Assembly (NCBI GenBank): GCA_002699335.1
Contig: PACG01000188.1
Coordinates: forward strand, 22,225 to 54,038
Direction of reading: 5' to 3'
Length of the DNA: 31,814 bases
From: Candidatus Poribacteria bacterium
Lineage (GTDB): Bacteria > Poribacteria > WGA-4E > UBA9662
Below, in pieces: positions 7,334 to 17,036 of this stretch (the first letter of the stretch is position 1; each line of letters begins with the position of its first letter). Under the pieces are notes generated by a model, which worked only from the letters and a program-made list of their open reading frames with translations, had not been told where the DNA came from and did no database searches. The position numbers and the translations under genes are program-made.

Positions 7334-10300
7334 ATGATCTCTAACACGACACACAGTGCTTTGTCTGATCTTGAATCCCGATTGTCATCGGCACGCCAAA
7401 CGCTCAGACAAACAACTGTCACCACCTGCCTGATGACGATTGCCGTCTACGGTCTGGCCTGGGTTGCCATCGTCGGATTGGTAGATCTACTGCTACCCAT
7501 TCCAATTCTTATTCGAGGGCTATTGGTTATTGGGCTGATCGGGCTAGTCGTTTGGTCGGCTTGGAATCGCTTAGTCCTTCCTCTGCGTCAACGGATAACG
7601 GTTCAAGATTTGGCACTGATCGTCGGGCATAAGCATCCAGAACTCGAAGATCGACTGGTGAGTGCAGTGCAGGTTGGTCAAGACGAAGCAAAAGATCCGG
7701 TTCAGCAGAAGATCTGGGCTCGTTTAATGCGGGATGCGGCTTCAGCTACAACCGAGATTAATTTTAAGGCGGCTATAGATAAGCAGCCTCTCAACAAAGT
7801 GGTCTGGATAACGATGGGTCTGTTACTAGTCGGTTCGTTGATCCGGCACAACTTTCCAACCCAGACGGAGATCGCTTTACGTCGTCTGTTCATGCCGTGG
7901 GGACGCCTTTTGCCAGTGCGTGCCACCCGCTATACCGTCACTCCTGGCAATGCCAGAATTCTGCGTGGTGAAAGCCTGAAAATCTCGGTCCAAACAACCG
8001 GCAAAAAAGCCGATCAGGTTGTTGCCACTTTTCTGTCGGCAACCGAAAGCACGGTGAAACCTGCGTCCGGAAAAAAAGAGGTTTCCTTACATCAGACAGG
8101 CGACCGCACTTTTGCTTACGAACGCTTCAATCTTCAATCGGATCTAAGCTATTACCTGTTAGCCAATCAGACCCGGTCGGAAGTATTTAGCATCAAAGTG
8201 TTCGATCCGCCAGCACTCGAAACCATTGAACTCAGTTACGACTATCCGGCCTATACAGGCTTCAAACCCACGGTTCAGCATCAAGATGGCAATCTGCGAG
8301 CTATTGTCGGCACAGAAGCTACTATCCGGCTGACAACTAATAAAGGGATTTCATCTGCTACTGTTCGGTTTGGAGATGGTGAGCCTGTTCCGCTCGCGAT
8401 TTCAGCAGGTAATGTGCTGACGGTTAAACATACACTCAAACACCGTGGTGGAAACGAAAAGAAAACTTACCAAATCGATCTGAAATGTGTAGACGGTTTT
8501 GCTAATCAAGCCCCGATTGTTTACCAAATTCAGGCCATTCCTGATCGGAAACCAACCGTTGTTATTAAAGAACCAGAACGTGATTTACGCGTTACCAAGC
8601 TGGCGGAAATTCAGATTGAAGCGACTATCATCGACGATTTTGGCCTGTTATCCATTGACTTCAAGTATCAGCTTAGTGGTCGGGATCAACAGGAATTGGA
8701 ACCGGAGACTGAGCAAGAGATGAGCGTCCGGTCTCGACAATCGCGCTATACCCTCTACCTGGAAGCACAGGATCTCGAAGTCGGTGATGTCATCTCCTAC
8801 TTCGTGGAAGCGACAGATATAGCTAGTCAGCGTGCCCGGTCGGAGATCTACTTCATTGAGATCAAGCCGTTTAACGAGCGGTATCGGGAGATGGAATCTC
8901 TGCCGGGGCAGGCCGATTCACCTGCGGTTCAGGCGCTATCCCAACTGGCTCAGGAACAAAAGCAGATCATTCGCCAGACATGGCAATATCTCTCCTCCCT
9001 ACCCGATCTTGATCTAGACGCTGTTAAACAGACGACAACCGCTCAGCGAGATCTTCAGAAAAAGACGCAAAAGGCAGTAAACGAAATCAGTGAGATGATG
9101 ACCACCATGTCGGTAGATCCAGAAATGTTGATTCTGCTAGAGAAGGCGGTGGAACAGATGACCGATGCCGCGGATAAGCTGGATCAGCGTCAACTGGACT
9201 CGGCTATAGTGACGGAGCAAGCTGCACTGGAAAATCTAATTAAAGCGACGGCCAAACTGGAGAAAATTTTGACCAAAATGCAGTCTGGACAAAACCAACA
9301 AGCGGCTGAAGATCTGGACTTGAAAATGGATCAATTGCAAAGCCAGTTTGAGCAAGATCAGCAAGAAGCAGATCTACAACAGCGAGAGCAGGTCAAGGAG
9401 ATGCTAGATCAGGTTCGACAGAACAGGCAACAACAACAGGTGTTGACGGAGAAAAGTCAGCAATTGGCACAGTCTGGCCAGAATCCGCCGGGACCGATCA
9501 GACGGAATAGCCAACGGCAACAACGATTGTCACAACAGTCTCAGATGTTGGCTGATCAAGGAGCGAACTTCTCTAACTCGGCCGGCACAGCCGGCCAACA
9601 GTTAAACCGAGATCTGCAAAAAACAGCGGAACTTCAACAACAAGCCGCTCAAGCCTTAGATCAGAAACAACCACAAAAAGCCTCAGCCTTCGGAAAGCGT
9701 GCAGATGGCAAGTTATCAGCAGTTGAACGGCAACTGGAGCAGATGTTATCTCAACAGACGCAGCAAGCATTGCAGGAAACGACGGAGCAGCTAGATCAAT
9801 TGGGACAACAGCAGTCGAAATTGCAACAACAGACAGATCGTTTGGCCGGCAAAACAGAAGAGCTAGAACGGGAAAACCAGGACACCCGCAATCAACATTG
9901 GCAAGAAGCGACTGAACTCTCCAAAAGGCAAAAAGATTTGCAGCGAGAATTACAACAAGTAGAACGGAATTTAGCTAATTTACAACAGGCTTTAGAACGA
10001 GAAGGCAAAACCGGGGCCGCTCGATCAGTAGCCGAAACATCACGCCAAATGGGGCAGGATCAAGTTGAGGAACGGATGTATGAAGCGCAACGAAGTCTGC
10101 GCTGGCACAACTTAGACAATGCGCTGAAAAATCAGGATCGAGCCTTGAATGCCATGCGAAAGGCCGCTGATCACCTGTCGCGAGCTGAAGGCCAAATGGT
10201 GCAAACAGAGAGTGAGCAGTTGGAAAATATGCTAGAACGGATGGATCGGTGGGAAGACCAACTCCAAGATGTCCAACGTGCTGGACAAACCGGGCAGGCA

Positions 10301-10600
10301 AGCGGTCTGGCCGAGCAGGTGGATCAAGCCCGACAACAGTCGATGTCGGCATATTCATCTTCGACAGAATACGAAAAGCTGTGGCTGGATGCATTGGAAG
10401 GGTTGTATCGGAGACGTGCCGGTCGTCCGGCTCCCGATTTCAAGTTGGCACTCAGCAATATTCAGCGACTCAAACAAACGTTGGAAGCACGATTGACCGA
10501 GATTAAGGAGAAGCAACAATTATCACGACTGTCGCAAGCTGAAGTACCACCGGAGTATAAGTCGGCCGTCCACCAATACTATGAGGAGATTGCCCAATGA
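7334..10600 (+). CDS. DUF4175-like membrane protein with long Gln-rich coiled coil
   Basis: A 1088-residue membrane-anchored protein. Two helices lie near residues 29-55 and 58-78, and a third near 155-170. A soluble segment with beta-sandwich character follows (about 195-510), including a block LSYDYPAYTGFKP near 298-310 that recurs in DUF4175-like proteins of planctomycete-type bacteria. From about 540 to 1020 the chain is a Gln/Glu/Arg-rich coiled coil with many QQ pairs. The C-terminus (about 1020-1088) is a short mixed domain. The layout matches large uncharacterised proteins annotated as DUF4175 or DUF4175-like, and no enzymatic motif is visible. The ATG at 7334 has only a weak ribosome-binding site. 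The stop codon overlaps the start of the PhyH gene (ATGA), so the two are translationally coupled. A scaffold or envelope role is a guess; the function is unknown. Confidence 0.75.
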   Translation: MISNTTHSALSDLESRLSSARQTLRQTTVTTCLMTIAVYGLAWVAIVGLVDLLLPIPILIRGLLVIGLIGLVVWSAWNRLVLPLRQRITVQDLALIVGHKHPELEDRLVSAVQVGQDEAKDPVQQKIWARLMRDAASATTEINFKAAIDKQPLNKVVWITMGLLLVGSLIRHNFPTQTEIALRRLFMPWGRLLPVRATRYTVTPGNARILRGESLKISVQTTGKKADQVVATFLSATESTVKPASGKKEVSLHQTGDRTFAYERFNLQSDLSYYLLANQTRSEVFSIKVFDPPALETIELSYDYPAYTGFKPTVQHQDGNLRAIVGTEATIRLTTNKGISSATVRFGDGEPVPLAISAGNVLTVKHTLKHRGGNEKKTYQIDLKCVDGFANQAPIVYQIQAIPDRKPTVVIKEPERDLRVTKLAEIQIEATIIDDFGLLSIDFKYQLSGRDQQELEPETEQEMSVRSRQSRYTLYLEAQDLEVGDVISYFVEATDIASQRARSEIYFIEIKPFNERYREMESLPGQADSPAVQALSQLAQEQKQIIRQTWQYLSSLPDLDLDAVKQTTTAQRDLQKKTQKAVNEISEMMTTMSVDPEMLILLEKAVEQMTDAADKLDQRQLDSAIVTEQAALENLIKATAKLEKILTKMQSGQNQQAAEDLDLKMDQLQSQFEQDQQEADLQQREQVKEMLDQVRQNRQQQQVLTEKSQQLAQSGQNPPGPIRRNSQRQQRLSQQSQMLADQGANFSNSAGTAGQQLNRDLQKTAELQQQAAQALDQKQPQKASAFGKRADGKLSAVERQLEQMLSQQTQQALQETTEQLDQLGQQQSKLQQQTDRLAGKTEELERENQDTRNQHWQEATELSKRQKDLQRELQQVERNLANLQQALEREGKTGAARSVAETSRQMGQDQVEERMYEAQRSLRWHNLDNALKNQDRALNAMRKAADHLSRAEGQMVQTESEQLENMLERMDRWEDQLQDVQRAGQTGQASGLAEQVDQARQQSMSAYSSSTEYEKLWLDALEGLYRRRAGRPAPDFKLALSNIQRLKQTLEARLTEIKEKQQLSRLSQAEVPPEYKSAVHQYYEEIAQ

Positions 10601-11421
10601 CCGATCAAGCGGACGTTCAATTGACCCTCTCGCAACGGTTGCATTTTGATATTTACGGCTTTGTTATGTTAAGAGGAGTTCTCAATCCGGACGAAATCGC
10701 TCGACTGAACCAAGCATTGCAATTAGCCAAAGCAACGATTGAAAGCGGGACAGAAATTCCTCCGATCTACTTTCACCGTGGCGGCGACCACCATATTCTA
10801 CTGGGGAACTTAGTCCACTATAATCAGGCGCTCTTAGACTACGCTGTTCATCCGGAATTGGTGCCGTTAGTAGAAGAAGTTGTGGGTGGAAAAATCAGGT
10901 TAGAAGAGACGGAAGCCATCATCAACCGCCGAAACCCAGCTACAGATCGAGCCGAATTGGCAAAACGCCGTTATAATCCAACAGGCTTTCACAGGGGAAC
11001 CAAACACGGTTGGGGAACTTACATCGAACAAGACAAGTTCCACTGTGTTTTTGTCAAAACTCTGGCCTATTTAACGGATGTCGGACCAGACGATGGTGGC
11101 ACTAGCTTGATTCCCGGATCGCATCGATTGACCTGGCAGCAAAGTAGAATCATCAAAGCGGCTATGGCGGATGATGGACTTCTTTATCAAGTTGAAGCCA
11201 AAGCCGGCGATGTGATATTGTTTGCCGAGTCACTGATCCATAGCACGACGGAGATTCGCTCTGACAATGAGCGGACCATTCTCGTCGCCGGTTATACACC
11301 GACCATGTTTCAACCATGGCCGGGCAATGAGGTTGATCCGGACTTTATCGACTCCTTGCCAGAGGATATCCAACCGATTATTTCCGGGAGTGGTAGTTGG
11401 CACTGGGAACGAAATTACTAA
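10597..11421 (+). CDS. phytanoyl-CoA dioxygenase (PhyH) family protein with HxG metal motif
   Basis: A 274-residue protein of the PhyH group of Fe(II)/2-oxoglutarate oxygenases. Residues 16-35 carry the family start (HFDIYGFVMLRGVLNPDEIA). Residues 157-176 hold the strand block AYLTDVGPDDGGTSLIPGSH, equivalent to xLDDVDxxNGxLxxxPGSH. The distal ligand is H215 (SLIHSTT), and R226 fits the 2-oxoglutarate-binding arginine. The first motif is unusual: at the HxD position the sequence is FHRG (H132, R133, G134), so the carboxylate ligand is absent unless another residue supplies it. HxG is the arrangement of 2-oxoglutarate halogenases, but it could also mean a subfamily with another iron site or an inactive protein. 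The gene overlaps the preceding gene by 4 bases (ATGA), so co-expression is certain. Substrate unknown. Confidence 0.88.
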   Translation: MTDQADVQLTLSQRLHFDIYGFVMLRGVLNPDEIARLNQALQLAKATIESGTEIPPIYFHRGGDHHILLGNLVHYNQALLDYAVHPELVPLVEEVVGGKIRLEETEAIINRRNPATDRAELAKRRYNPTGFHRGTKHGWGTYIEQDKFHCVFVKTLAYLTDVGPDDGGTSLIPGSHRLTWQQSRIIKAAMADDGLLYQVEAKAGDVILFAESLIHSTTEIRSDNERTILVAGYTPTMFQPWPGNEVDPDFIDSLPEDIQPIISGSGSWHWERNY

Positions 11422-11762
11422 GTTGAAAAACTACTAAGCTGAAGTTTTCCTCAGGCCACTTCTATCGCTTTATTCACCACACTGAAGTAATGTGGTGTCT
11501 GTGGATTTTGCTGCTTCGCGGACTAGTCGATAAATTACGGCTAGGAACGGCATCCTGTCCCCCACTCCATGACGGTGTTTTTGTACTTACGGTCCAGCGC
11601 CGGCGGCAGATAAACCTCACCGTATCCTTGATACAGGTTCTGCTGGAGCCATATTTTTCTTTTTCCAAGTGATTTATAGTTCGACACGCATACTACGAAG
11701 CACTCATTTCTTATCTATTATCTATTCAGCCCACTCACAATTCTGGCAAGAAAAATGATTTC
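11422..11762. other. spacer with a hairpin and a faint minus-strand coding trace
   Basis: A hairpin pairs 11475-11481 with 11491-11497 (CACCACA/TGTGGTG, 9-base loop) about 54 bases after the PhyH stop. It has no T tract, so terminator activity is doubtful. On the minus strand about 11560-11650 reads [20 protein letters not shown], which looks protein-like and may be a relic of a gene I cannot name. Nothing else was seen. Confidence 0.35.
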
Positions 11763-11775
11763 AGGAGCTGAAACG

Positions 11776-13213
11776 ATGATACCTGTTGAAGCATATAGAG
11801 CCGTTATTCAGAGCCAGGACAAGACAACCTACGCCAGGGCAATCCTGGATCTACGACATTGGATGATCGAGAATGGTCCACACATGCCAGTCTATCACTT
11901 CACTAGTCCTGAATGCTGGATTAACGATCCCAACGGTGTCATCTATCACAAGGGGTGTATCACCTCCTCTATCAGTATGACCCCATCGCCAACGGCAAAC
12001 ACAGTAAGCGGCGCTGGGGGCATGCGGTGGTCAGCAAAGACCTCGGCCACTGGGATGACTGGCCTACCGCGCTATGGCTCGACACGAAATACGACTGCAA
12101 CGGCGAATATTCGGGAAACATGGTTATAGATGACATGGTATACCGACCGCCCTTTACACAGGAAACGTCAGCGGTCATCAAGAAGCGTGCGGGATGCTGG
12201 CCAGAAGCTGTGACGAAATTCCTTGCGTGGGAAAAGAAGATGGTCAGGCACAATGATCAACGGCCAAGTGCGTCGTTACCTAATCTGGAAAGGCGACGGT
12301 GGCTGGTATCAGCTAACTGGGGGCGCAGAAAATGGCAAAGGTGCTACCCAGATCTGGTCGTCTCCGGACCTCGAGAAGTGGACTTACCAAAAAAAGGCAA
12401 TCTACAGCAGCGATCCCGGTAACTACTGGGAACTGCCCGACCTAATTCCGTTCGGAAAGAAGAACGCACTCTTTGTAGGAAAAGGGAATCCATACTGGAT
12501 AGGTGAGTACAACCCTACGGCCCTGACACTCACTTCTGACAAAGATCAGTCTCAATCCATAGACAACGGAAATTACCATTCGTTCTCAACTTGCACATGA
12601 CCGATGACAAAGGACCCAACGGTAAGGTAAGCAGCGTCAACTCATGCATGGGTGGGTTACCGCCCCCAAATCCTCTACGAAAACTATACTCTATTGGCAA
12701 GGTGCTCATTCCATCCCCCGCGTGTTTACTCTTTTGGGGATCGCCTTTGGCAGGAGCCTATACCCAAACTTCAGACACTGTGTGCCAAACACTACACGCG
12801 GACAGATCTCCCGAAAGAGAACCTGCTTCAGGATATCAAGGGCGATGCTCTTGAACTGAAAGCCACATTCTCGTCAGGCACTGCAAAGCGTTTCGGCATC
12901 AAACTGCGTGTATCTCCGGACGAATGAAGGCCTTCACGCGTGTGTACTTCGACACGACCTTTTGCACATTTGGAATGGACGGTCAAGCGCACAAGAACCA
13001 ACCCCAGAAATCTTAACCTTAAGCAGGGAGAAGATGTTACGATGCACATCTTCCTGAATAGGTCTATTGCCGAAGCCTACGCGAACGGCAGTGCCTAGAT
13101 AGCTAAGGACTTTTCCATTCTCTGAAGCGCTCGGTCTCGACATCTGCCCGGGAGGTGGCGAGGCAAAGTTGAAGTCACTAGATGTCTGGGAAATGAAATT
13201 AATGTGGGAGTAG
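11776..13213 (+). pseudogene. broken GH32 fructosidase (sucrose-6-phosphate hydrolase/levanase type)
   Basis: The start is the ATG at 11776 with AGGAG 8 bases upstream. The first frame carries the GH32 nucleophile motif as ECWINDPNGV. The reading then jumps frame at a GGGG run near 11951-11955 into HLLYQYDPIANGKHSKRRWG. It changes frame again near 12150 (TALYTGNVSGHQ), near 12210 and near 12270, then reads WYQLTGGAENGKGATQIWSS and the acid/base motif as YWELPD (family WECPD). Further breaks follow before the last frame, which ends SLDVWEMKLMWE and stops at 13211. The RDP motif expected before WYQL is also lost (RRYLIW). At least six frameshifts make this a pseudogene, unless the assembly is of poor quality. 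The intact ancestor would have hydrolysed beta-fructosides such as sucrose or inulin/levan. Confidence 0.85.
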
Positions 13214-13317
13214 TGTCGAACCAGCGGATCCATACGACTGAAAACGCCTCACCACTTCAACGCATGGTCCGAAGCGTAATCTGTCCACAACATCAAAAAT
13301 TATGAGAGCACTAAAAA

Positions 13318-13514
13318 ATGGTTAGCCCAACCCCAGAGCAACTAGCAAGAGACGAAATCGACAAAATGTTGGTTTCTGCCGGATGACGTAGTCAAAAGAA
13401 AGTAGATTTACCAGCCAATAAAGGCGTGATAGTTCGAGAATATCAAACCGCACTGACTATGTTTTGTTTGTAGACAGAAAACCTGTTGGAGTCATTGAGG
13501 CCAAATGCGAAGAT
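13318..13514 (+). pseudogene. 5' remnant of type I restriction hsdR
   Basis: From the ATG at 13318 the frame reads MVSPTPEQLARDEIDKMLVS then AG and a TGA where the family has tryptophan. It continues as KVDLPANKGVIVREYQT. After a frameshift near 13457 it reads DYVLFVDRKPVGVIEAK (about 13457-13507). This is the N-terminal nuclease region of HsdR-type restriction subunits, with the D...EAK residues of the PD-(D/E)XK site. Nothing recognisable of the helicase part follows; transposase-derived sequence begins at once. It is a dead fragment, probably cut by an insertion. Confidence 0.75.
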
Positions 13515-14270
13515 ATTACTGTCGGTTCATTGATTTTCGCGATGGTTTGAAAAAATCGGACTCCAAGCCCGCTGTCTGTTGCCAGTGGCAGTTCCAGCAA
13601 GTGAAGGATCGTCTGCTGGTGATCCGAAAGCGAAGAAAGATGGACCTGGGTCTGCGGTTCCATGGTACCAGCGACAACCATACTATTTGAAGGCAGGCCG
13701 CACAAGTTCGGTCGTCGGTCCAGCCGTGCGCAGGTTGGTTTGCCAGCAGATAACCCCTTCCGTGTTTCGCCGCTGTGGGCCAGTTTTCTTCGGACGACGC
13801 CTTCCAGCAAGGTCCGGGCGCGCGCCCAATGACAGCATTTGAATCAGCCTGCTAGCAGACTCGTCGTGGTGCAGATACATCGGTGTCAGACTCAACGGTT
13901 CCCCTTTGAGTCGTCCCAGACTCAGTTCGACCTGGTATTCCTCGCGGCAGGCCAACACAGCTTGTTCAAACGAGCATTGTTGCGGAGATTGATTGATCGC
14001 AGACGCACCATCCCAACCGACGCCCCGCTTGCTGGATGGCCGTTTCATCCTCTTCCACCGGCAGGTGAAAATCGCAAGTGTAACGTTTTTCCGCCGGACG
14101 CGATCTATCAGCGCGCCCCTAATCTTCCTCCACCGGCTGATGATAGCACGCCTTCAACACTCCTCTAAATCGGTTCAAATTTGCCACCACTTCTCTCCTC
14201 TCTAACCTGGACCCGGTTATCCTCTGCTCCAACTCCCCGGGCTAAGAATTTATTAAAAACAGCCAATATT
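13515..14270 (-). pseudogene. degraded IS4/IS1634-like transposase
   Basis: Read on the minus strand. The frame ending near 14048 includes RYTCDFHLPVEEDETAIQ, and FEQAVLACREEYQVELSLGR follows. LKGEPLSLTPMYLHHDESAS then matches the conserved GRLKGxPLSLxPMYLxxDDH block near the catalytic end of IS1634-type transposases. A frameshift near 13790 moves the reading into MLEGVVRRKLAHSGETRKGL, SAGKP (the RRKLxxxGExxxGLYxGNP block) and later HLSSLSDHQQTILHLLELPL. The element abuts the hsdR remnant at about 13515. No intact ends or target duplications were found. In 14271-14540 I see nothing firm. Confidence 0.7.
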
Positions 14271-14540
14271 TGCTCTAGCGGCACCTATCTTTCTATACAT
14301 TAGGCCCCCTAATTCTGCTGACCAGATTCCACTTGTTTGCCCCTGGCTTGGGCTGCTCCATATCTGAAGGCGTAAACGATCACAATATAGTGATTACTAA
14401 CAGCCTGCAATAGATTGATGACCCGACTGCTGGAACCTTCCAGTTACCAGGTTAAGAATTTTTCCCGACTGGAATTACCAGCCGCGTCAGTAGCCATATC
14501 CAGATCTAGCCCTCTTTAATCGGATCAAGAGTAATCGAAA

Positions 14541-16469
14541 TTAGGGCCAGATACCATAGGTGGGTACATGGAAAATAACACCCAAAATCGGCCATATGCT
14601 ACCTACCACAAACTGCCCCAATATCAATCCCAAGAAAAATGGGGTAGCCTTTCGGTAGATATGAAGTCCACCCAACTTCAGCAACAGGAGTTTTACTATC
14701 CAGGCCGAAAACAAGCTGAACCAGATATAATTAATAGCCCAGCTACCAGACGCAGCCGCATAGGCCGCAGGATGTAAGGGCCACCACAAGAATTTCATCC
14801 GCATCAACATCAGAACCGCAGCAAACAGTATTCCGAATAAACTGAAACCGATGGCACTATAGTTGGAATCTACAGGATTAACTAACCATCTTTGTAAATG
14901 CCCCCAGGGTTCCTGTCCATAGATCATTGGCACCCAGGACATTTGATTGACCGCTCCAAGTTTATAGGAAATGGATAATAACGCCCAAAACTGGGAGAGC
15001 ACACCTACCCCCATGGCAATCAGTAGAGCACTACAAAAGAATCGGCTTTTGATGCCCGACCTTTCGGCCAGTTTGAATCCTTCCAGTTGGTGAGGCATGG
15101 GATGAGAGTCGAAAGTACGCGTAAAAAACCAGAAAAACGAAAAAATTGATAGATTCATTGGCCCTAGTTTTCTTGTGCCCACAGCAGTGACCATAACCTG
15201 CTCCGGACCAGTATAATGCAAGTCGTGCATGGGTGCGCCCAACTCAGCCCGCATGCGTGAGATAGCAGTTGAAAGGAAGAAATACAACAAAAAAAAGATC
15301 GCGCTGGCCCACCAGGACATACCGGCTCTTAAACAAAAAACAAGCAGCAAAACCAGCCCACCAGCCAGAACTAAAACAGGTATTCGATATGAAACCGGTC
15401 CCCCTGAATCACCAGTATTTGTATCGTCTGTAATAAGGTTATTGACGATGCGGCCAAGATGTTTTCTGTTTTGCAATAGAATTATCAGGAATAATCCCAT
15501 ATAGGCACCGAATCCCTGATAATTTACATAAGGATATACTGGACTGCTTACACCGGTGGAAGTTTTCCATCCCATCACACTGCCAAACAGCAATTGCGCT
15601 TTCCAGAGTGCCCAAAAGAAACAACATGAAAATAGCAAGTCTAAAGGAATTAAAAAGCCAATTCCTAGCACGAATGGATAAATTCCCAGCATAAAAGTTC
15701 CCATGCTACTCCACGGCTTGAGGGAAAATCTAAAACGATACACTTTTTCAAACAAGCCAGGTATGGATGGTGACCAGACGTGCAATCCATTGACGATATC
15801 CAAGGCGGCTGCAATTCCAAAGGCCAGCCATAACAGCTGGCTGTTAAAAAAATTCTCGCTGGTCAGCTGATAAGGGAGCTCTATAATGGGGTAAGTCAAT
15901 TTCTCTTCTTCAGTCCACCGCCTTCTAAAAATAACGTTGATAGAAAGCATAACCAGAAGCAAAACTAGAATAAATGCAAACCAGCTCAAAACTGGCGTGA
16001 TCCAGCCCAAAAGATGCTGTTTGGTATATAACGAAGAATTGCCTTCATAGTATCCGGCCAATACCCTCTTATCACGGACAGAAAGCCATTCAGGAATATA
16101 TCTCCAGAAAAGACCTCTCCAATCATTTTCGGGAGTGGAGAACCAAAAGGCATGTCCTAGAATTGGAACCAGTATTTCCATAAAGCTGTGACCGGCAATG
16201 GCCGAGGTGACAGATAACATGGAGTAAATCAGTAATAGTTCAGCTTGAGATAAAGCCAGTTGAGGCCAGTATCGTTTTAGTATCAGGTTCAGTATAGACA
16301 GGCAAAACAGGCTGAAAACCACGGTGAAAATGAGTGAAACTATGGTCGGCTGGGCCGAATACTGTACCAGTTCGATGTGGGTGATCCAATAACAGTTGGC
16401 AGGTATCAGCACCAGTCCAATGACAACGGCTCGCCAACTGGCAGATGACATGTTTTTACTCGTTCTCAT
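14541..16469 (-). CDS. DUF6785/DUF6784-type polytopic membrane protein
   Basis: A 642-residue integral membrane protein with about 12-14 helices. Family marks include FSTPENDWRGLFWRYIPEWL at about 109-128, where the PENDW...F..YIP.W block is shared by all three such proteins in this window. Also present are RMRAELGAPMHDLHYTGPEQ (about 411-430), MPHQLEGFKLAE, WWPLHPAAYA and a C-terminal ATPFFLGLILGQFVVGSIWP. The C-terminal PFFLGLxLGxF pattern recalls oligopeptide-transporter-like proteins, so a transport role is a reasonable inference, but the family has no established function known to me. The ATG at 16469 follows a weak AAGG. It lies downstream of the LamG gene in the same direction but behind a terminator, so it probably has its own promoter. 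Confidence 0.85.
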   Translation of the reverse strand: MRTSKNMSSASWRAVVIGLVLIPANCYWITHIELVQYSAQPTIVSLIFTVVFSLFCLSILNLILKRYWPQLALSQAELLLIYSMLSVTSAIAGHSFMEILVPILGHAFWFSTPENDWRGLFWRYIPEWLSVRDKRVLAGYYEGNSSLYTKQHLLGWITPVLSWFAFILVLLLVMLSINVIFRRRWTEEEKLTYPIIELPYQLTSENFFNSQLLWLAFGIAAALDIVNGLHVWSPSIPGLFEKVYRFRFSLKPWSSMGTFMLGIYPFVLGIGFLIPLDLLFSCCFFWALWKAQLLFGSVMGWKTSTGVSSPVYPYVNYQGFGAYMGLFLIILLQNRKHLGRIVNNLITDDTNTGDSGGPVSYRIPVLVLAGGLVLLLVFCLRAGMSWWASAIFFLLYFFLSTAISRMRAELGAPMHDLHYTGPEQVMVTAVGTRKLGPMNLSIFSFFWFFTRTFDSHPMPHQLEGFKLAERSGIKSRFFCSALLIAMGVGVLSQFWALLSISYKLGAVNQMSWVPMIYGQEPWGHLQRWLVNPVDSNYSAIGFSLFGILFAAVLMLMRMKFLWWPLHPAAYAAASGSWAINYIWFSLFSAWIVKLLLLKLGGLHIYRKATPFFLGLILGQFVVGSIWPILGVIFHVPTYGIWP

Positions 16470-16586
16470 CTTACCTTGGCCCTATTTTTTTATTTTGTTT
16501 ACTTCTCAATTTTAGCCAGGAAATGTGGTTCAAAGTGAGCTAGCAGGGGTAGATCAGGGCAATTGAAAAAATGCTCAACAAATGAA

Positions 16587-16613
16587 AAAAGCCCCGTTTC
16601 AAACAGGACTTTT
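16587..16613 (-). terminator. rho-independent terminator between the LamG gene and the DUF6785 gene
   Basis: An imperfect hairpin pairs AAAAG (16587-16591) with CTTTT (16609-16613), CC (16593-16594) with GG (16606-16607), and GTTT with AAAC at the tip. Two mismatches interrupt the stem. On the minus strand it ends in a run of six T residues, which fits termination of minus-strand transcription from the LamG side. Confidence 0.65.
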
Positions 16614-17036
16614 ATAAACAAGACAATTTAGAAGCCGAATTTTTGAGCTTAGCTGAACGGGAGCAAAGCCGTGGAAGATGTTAGTTACCCTCAAACAACA
16701 TCTCCAACCTGTAAACTGTTAAAATACGGGTCAGGTAGACACTCTGCTTGCTGTTATGCCCCTTTAGGCATTAAAAACAGAGCGGAGGCGCGGCGTGACT
16801 AGGTGGTCATATTTGTGTACGGCTCGATCCGTTCCTACCTGGGGTACTGTTGTTGAAATACTTGTCCGACCCTTTTCCCCGGTGCGAATTAAGCATCATC
16901 TGCCTGTTGGACCGGTAACCGGCGTTGTTGGCAACTGACTGGGGGCAGACAGAATACCTAATTGTCAACACGCCTGGGTCATTATCAGCCGCCCTAACGC
17001 CCCCCAAAGTGTGTCTCCAACGGCACAGACAGTTGA
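16614..17036. other. spacer without an identified gene
   Basis: The open frames here (including one on the minus strand at 16807-17043) match nothing I know and lack a ribosome-binding site. A small palindrome ATGCC...GGCAT sits near 16755-16770. I see nothing else. Confidence 0.4.

Noticed and set aside
9573..10394. Minus-strand frames of 65 and 139 codons inside the DUF4175-like gene
   Set aside because: They arise from the biased Gln-rich codon use of the plus-strand gene and have no start signals.
11475..11497. Hairpin after the PhyH gene as a rho-independent terminator
   Set aside because: The stem is good, but no T tract follows on either strand.
12223..12927. Several overlapping plus-strand frames as separate small genes
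   Set aside because: Joined together they reproduce one GH32 protein, so they are pieces of a single broken gene.
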